From the NCBI GenBank assembly GCA_038380795.1, contig CM076275.1, forward strand, positions 2,482,501 through 2,546,500: 64,000 bases of DNA, read 5' to 3'. Both the position numbers and the translations under genes were made by a program. How positions within the stretch are numbered: position 1 is the first letter of the stretch; each line of letters starts with the position of its first letter. This stretch comes from Pyrocephalus nanus. Its lineage: Eukaryota; Chordata; Aves; Passeriformes; Tyrannidae. The notes beneath the pieces are model-generated. The model did not search any database. It was not told the origin of the DNA and saw only the letters and a list, made by a program, of their open reading frames with translations. Positions 59,545 through 64,000 of this stretch are shown here, in pieces.

Positions 59545-59915
59545 TAAGCCGCTTTATCAGCGCGTTATAAACCCAGCAATCAGCAGGGCTGAGATTTGGC
59601 AATCAGTCAATACCGGCTCAAAAACAACCCGGAGGAAAAAAAACCGTACCTGGGACCCACTTCAGGCGACCTTTGGAAGGAAGAAAAACAAGTTTCAAAG
59701 AAAACAAACGTTTCCCAGGGGCGTTTCGAACCGCTCCGTCCCACCGAGGGTGTGTAAGGACGTTGTTCCTCCGTGTGTGGGAACCCTTTGTGTGCTCGGA
59801 GCTTGTGGTGACACGACATGGTGGTGACACGACATGGTGGTGACACGACATGTGGCTGGTGGCCCTAGGTCCCTGTGGAGGCCCCACCTGCCCACACAGG
59901 GCACGTTTCGGATCC
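59545..59915. promoter_or_regulatory. CpG-enriched segment
   Basis: About 21 CpG in 370 bp at moderate G+C (observed/expected about 0.8 by hand estimate), strongest at 59709-59765 (GCGTTTCGAACCGCTCCGTC). A TATA-like GCGTTATAAACC lies at the left edge (59562-59573). It includes a 16-bp minisatellite. A weak promoter or an orphan CpG element is possible. No exon is recognised. Confidence 0.3.
59805..59852 (+). repeat. Perfect 3 x 16 bp minisatellite
   Basis: Three identical, contiguous copies of GTGGTGACACGACATG with no substitution, although each contains a CpG, which decays quickly when methylated. The array therefore looks recent or unmethylated. Confidence 0.97.
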
Positions 59916-60339
59916 TGGGAGCTCCCTGATGGTTCTAACCCGGGAAAAGCCCTTCAGCTTTGTGGTTGTGGGTGTCCCTTGTTTATCCTCCTCCCAGGTG
60001 AACACAGCCTGTAAGTCGGGTTGAAATCCCAGCCCAGTGTGGTGCCACAGTGGCACAGGACAGCTCAGGAGCAGTGGCTCATTTTCACCGCCCTGAACCC
60101 CCTGACTGAATTCCCCACAAACCCCCAACCCCCTCAGCTCCCCACCAGCACATATCTATTTCTTTCCCCCCCAAACTGGCTTGCAAGCAAGAACTCCACA
60201 GTCTGAAACCTTTCAACCTCCGGATATGAAGCCCTGGCTCTGCCCAGACTTCCCTAAAAAACCTAACAAGGAATATGAGGAACATTGGAAGGATCTGAAG
60301 TGGCCCAGCCACGGATGGCGTGTAGCAGCCCCACGGAGA
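59916..60339. other. Gene-free stretch, nothing recognised
   Basis: No gene or repeat recognised. Confidence 0.5.
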
Positions 60340-60545
60340 TATCTGGTTTCTGTTATGCGTTTCTTTTGCTTGCATTTATCTGTATTAGAACTTATAAAAT
60401 GGATGATTTGTATCAGCTGTCCTGCTTTGTTGTTATTGCCATGTTCTGCTAAAATGATAACGAAGCGCTTGTCCCAAATCTTTCCCTCCCACAAAATATC
60501 CCAGCTATGTGAAATGAAAGATGCCATTTTATTACAGGGCTGAGC
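60340..60545. other. Candidate conserved non-coding block
   Basis: AT-rich, repeat-free segment differing in composition from its C-rich left flank. It contains TTGTTGTTATTG and GCATTTATCTG-type SOX/GATA-like motifs. Nothing decisive marks it. Confidence 0.2.
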
Positions 60546-63500
60546 AAAACCGTGCAAGAGGCAGAAAAACCAAACGGGCTGTGAGGAGCGCGACTCCAGG
60601 GAAGAGGAGAAAAAAAACAACTAGTGGAGATGATGGTCCCAGGGAATGCAAAAAGCAAAAGCATTTATGAGCTTGGAATTTATTATAATGTCACTTTGCA
60701 GCCACAGTCAGGAACCTCATACCTGCCCTTCCATTGCAATCATAGCCTGGGACACTTGGATTTGAGAGGACAATTCCCAACTTCCATATGGTATTTCACA
60801 CTAAAGCATTTTTTGGGCAAACTTCTTTGCTCTATGAATCTGTAAACACCTGGTTAACCTGAATTTCCAGGTACTGGGCAAAATTAATCCTCGAATGTCC
60901 CTAATTTCATGCAGTGGTGAAGAGTGGGATATTTTTGATCTGCTCAACCTATTGGGTGTTCCTGATGTTTCCTTGGTGAGCCTTGGCCATGTCACATGCA
61001 CGACCAGGTGACACCCATTGTGCACTGCTAAAGAATAATTCCCTCACTCATGAACTGGGAATTCTTTTCTGCACCAGCTGGTGATGATTTTTTTCAGGAG
61101 AAAGACAGCAGAGCCTGCATCTGTGTGTCTGTGAGCTGAAAACCCTCCTGAGATCAACAACTGCGTGTCCCAGGCTGCAGCATTCCCTGTGGGAACACAT
61201 TGCCATGGATCATGTCCTGATTTCAATGAAAAGTGCAGCCAGTTTCCATCAAAATCTTTGAGATATTTTTATTCCTTTCTCACTTTATTTCTTCCTTCCA
61301 CTTACGTTGTGAGATTGGTACAAGCAGATATACTCTGAGTTTTGGAAACTACAGGGAGGAGGTGATTTATTGTTAAGGGAACTGAGGTCAGATCCAGACT
61401 TACCACTAAGGAGAAGTTGTTAATGCTGTTCCTTTGCCCAAACCACTGAGCCAAACCCCTCCTAGCTCTGGTAGCCCCACTCCAGGACTGCTCTTACAAA
61501 GCACTTGTCTTTGAATTGCAAACACTGTGACAGTTCAGATGAAATCTCATCGAGCAAATCTACTTTTCAGAGGAAATATTCAGGAACTTAACAACTTAAC
61601 ACTTCCAGAGTGATAAAAACATATTTGTCTTTCACACAGAAAAGGGCTGACAGCCAAATTCTGTAACTGAGAATACTTCCTTAAATATAGAACACTGAAT
61701 GAACAGCAAAAGGGGCAATTCATATATTTATGAAAATGAGCAAAAGTGACTGTTCTATTTCTATTATCTGTGCCTGGAGCACGAGCATCTCATCCCACTC
61801 CTGTCTTCAGGGGTGATACGAGCTGTGGCATAACTTAAAGAAAAAGATGGAATGTCTGGTGAAAAGAATATATAGAAATTGATTTCAAGGCAATCAAAGC
61901 AATATTTTATCATCAGAAAAACTGCCAGGGTCAGAACTTTTACCTAGCACTTGAGTGAGGCTCCACCAAATTGCACTGGTGGGAGAGAGGGGTTTAGTGA
62001 GTATTATTTTAAGTGTCTGATTAAAGAATACCCCCTTGCATGGCTTAGCAATGGATCATTAATTATTATTTGAAAATTCAGTAAAGCTTTTGTTTCTCCA
62101 TCTTCCAGTTTTCAGTAAAAATGTAACTTATTATAGACCTATTATGGATCTTCTGCAAACAGAAGGCAATGTATTTTCTGCTTTAATCAGACATTTTCAT
62201 TTGCATCTAACTTCCTCTTCAACATTACTGACTTCAAAGGATTAAAATTCCTAATTCTGGTCCAACAAGAATATTTTTTTTCCAGATGATCAGAATGAGA
62301 ACAAAACCTTTCTCTTTTTGCCCTCTTCCCCTCCTTTTCTGCATATTTTAGCAAAGTCTTGCCTTGTAGATAATTTAGAAACACTTGTCACAATCTCGTT
62401 AGTAGATCCGAGCGCTAAATGCCCCAATAGACTAAAAATCCAATAAAAGGCATGGTTTGTAACTCTTAATTTTTGCAGCTGTTGGATAAATTCCATACAT
62501 CTGTTTATGGTGATTTTTTTCTTTGCTGACAGCATCAGTTTGTTCTCTAAATGCCAGTGTTCCTAAGCAGCTGTAAGTGTGCCCCTTCTAACTCACTTAA
62601 GGAGAGTCAAAGCCAAATCTTCCATTAAAAAAACCTGGGAATTGCTCCTTTGCAGCCATGCTGCTGCCAACCTGCTGAACTGCTGGTCCTAAATGCCCTA
62701 GGTGCCTTGCTAGGCAGAGGGATGTGGCAAGGCGTTGGTGGAATTTGAAATGAAAACTCTGTGGATCAGCCGGGAATTGCTCCGCAAACTTGTCCTCGGC
62801 TGTCGATGGACTCCCTGGAGTACAAAGACAGAGGCAGAGAGGAGAAACCCTCCTTAATCCAGATGCAAAGCACAGGTGGAAACCATCCAATAAAGCAGGG
62901 TTTGGGGGGGATGGGTTGGAAAATTCTGTTCCATCACATTGTGGTTGTTTTTGCACGAACACGTTCACTTCGAGAAAAGAACTTTGCTGGGGAGATTTCT
63001 CGAATGCAGGGTGCACCTTCCTGCCAAGGCTGCAAGGAGGAAGAAATGTCCTTCCTTCTGTACTGCAGCCCATCCAAACCACCTGCCAATCTAATTTCCC
63101 AGAGATAAGGGGACTTAGGTTTCACAATTTTCCTCTGCCCCTATTTTTCCCTCGAAAAGAGCCAACCAAACCTGGCATTACTTTGGGCTGGAACCAAAGG
63201 TTAAGCCTTGATTTCCATCAAGAAACACATTTTTTTTTTTGCAGCCATCCCAGTTTGGAGAGGTGCATTGGACAACAGGGACTAAACTTTAATGCCAGAT
63301 CATGTGATTCAAAATAAAAAAAGGTTCTGTTATTACCCTCTGCTCTTCCCAGCAAGAACTGCCTCCCAGCAAAGTACCCGGGGCTGGAATTTTTGATCAA
63401 AACAGTCGCTGTGCATCCAAAGCTTGCAAAGAGAAAGGAGGCCAAGGGAGAAAACTCTTTAAGACAGAAGTTGGAGCGGGGAAGGAGTGGCATGAAAGTT

Positions 63501-64000
63501 ACTGCTTGAACATTCATTCCAGAGGACGGGAGTCAAAGGTGAGGGAGAACTTTCATGCACTGACATGCTCCTCCCAAGGCTTTGTCCTTGTGGAACCTGA
63601 CAGGGCTGCCTTGCAGAGATGCTGTCCCATACCCCAAAGGCTGGTCAGACCTTCACACCATCCAGGACCTGTGTTTTAGAGTCTCCATGTGCAGGAGAGG
63701 CAGTTTTGGGGAGCAGCAGGAATAAGCTGTGTGCTCCAACACAAGAGGGAGGTAGGGAAGCAGCAGCTGGTACCTCAGACCAGGCTGGCTGCTGCTTCTC
63801 CTGCACCTTACAGGGTAAAAGGAGCACCAGGTGATTTTACTGGCTCTTCCAGGAGACAACAGGAAAAGGAGAGGCAATGCTGGTCCTGCATGGCCAGAGG
63901 GGGTTGCTGCTGAGCTCACTGACTTGAATCATCCAGGTCTCCTCTTTGCACCCAGAGAAAAGCGTTTTCAGGAGGGATTTTCCCTTCGGTGCTTAAAGGG
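60546..64000. other. Gene-free stretch, nothing recognised
   Basis: No gene, RNA or transposon recognised. 61690-62540 is AT-rich with several TAAT/ATTA cores. At 63230-63244, T11 followed by GCAG is another acceptor look-alike. Frames up to 175 aa (62790-63317) overlap frames on both strands and lack domains. Confidence 0.5.

Overview
This is a 64 kb stretch of vertebrate nuclear DNA, almost certainly from a bird. The evidence is a set of CR1-family LINE fragments with the avian-type 3' end (antisense form: octamer-like 'ATCATAGAAT', then 'GGTTGGAAGGGACC', then 'GTTCCAACCCCC'). There is also general CpG depletion with a few CpG-rich islets, frequent homopolymer tracts, low repeat density, and no bacterial or organelle gene organisation. 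I cannot name the species or chromosome.

I recognise no protein-coding gene. All long open frames (longest 309 aa at 57034-57963) lack recognisable domains, overlap open frames in other phases or on the other strand, and fall in C-rich, stop-poor or repetitive DNA. I see no rRNA, tRNA, CRISPR array or intact mobile element. The window looks like a gene desert or the interior of a very large intron.

Layout. 1-7.6 kb: featureless DNA with a short CR1 scrap (about 3.96 kb) and an older, longer CR1 relic (about 6.9-7.3 kb). 7.68-8.11 kb: the best CpG-island candidate. 9.3-10.1 kb: AT-rich DNA, a strong 3' splice-site look-alike and a downstream AATAAA. 13-18 kb: AT-rich blocks with an octamer site, an inverted-repeat GATA cluster and a CAG/AGC microsatellite. 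18-25.8 kb: little. 25.85-26.11 kb: a second, compact CpG-rich islet. 28-33 kb: three very long T tracts and another CR1 scrap. 33.36-33.46 kb: a weak exon-like open block. 40.7 kb: CpG-rich patch. 41.6-41.9 kb: homeodomain-type sites and a 10-bp perfect stem-loop. 42.6 kb: CR1 abutting an ATA microsatellite. 45-48 kb: GGTAAAA tandem, a 21-C tract, two CR1 fragments and an AT-rich block. 48.7-49.2 kb: AT-rich block with dyad motifs. 51.8 kb: long T tract ending in a splice-acceptor sequence. 54.3-54.7 kb: block with paired TGACAG motifs. 56.3-57.7 kb: CR1 scrap, a 13-bp minisatellite inside the longest ORF, and a CTCF-core match. 59.5-59.9 kb: CpG-rich segment with a perfect 3 x 16 bp minisatellite.

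Two independent asymmetries run along the window. Uninterrupted T runs of 12 or more outnumber A runs about 3:1 on the given strand, and six of seven CR1 fragments lie on the minus strand. Both are what one would expect if most of the window were transcribed, as intron or long non-coding RNA, from the plus strand. That is an inference. No exciting undescribed system is evident. The most useful leads are the two CpG islets, the compact dyad-motif blocks and the strand asymmetry.
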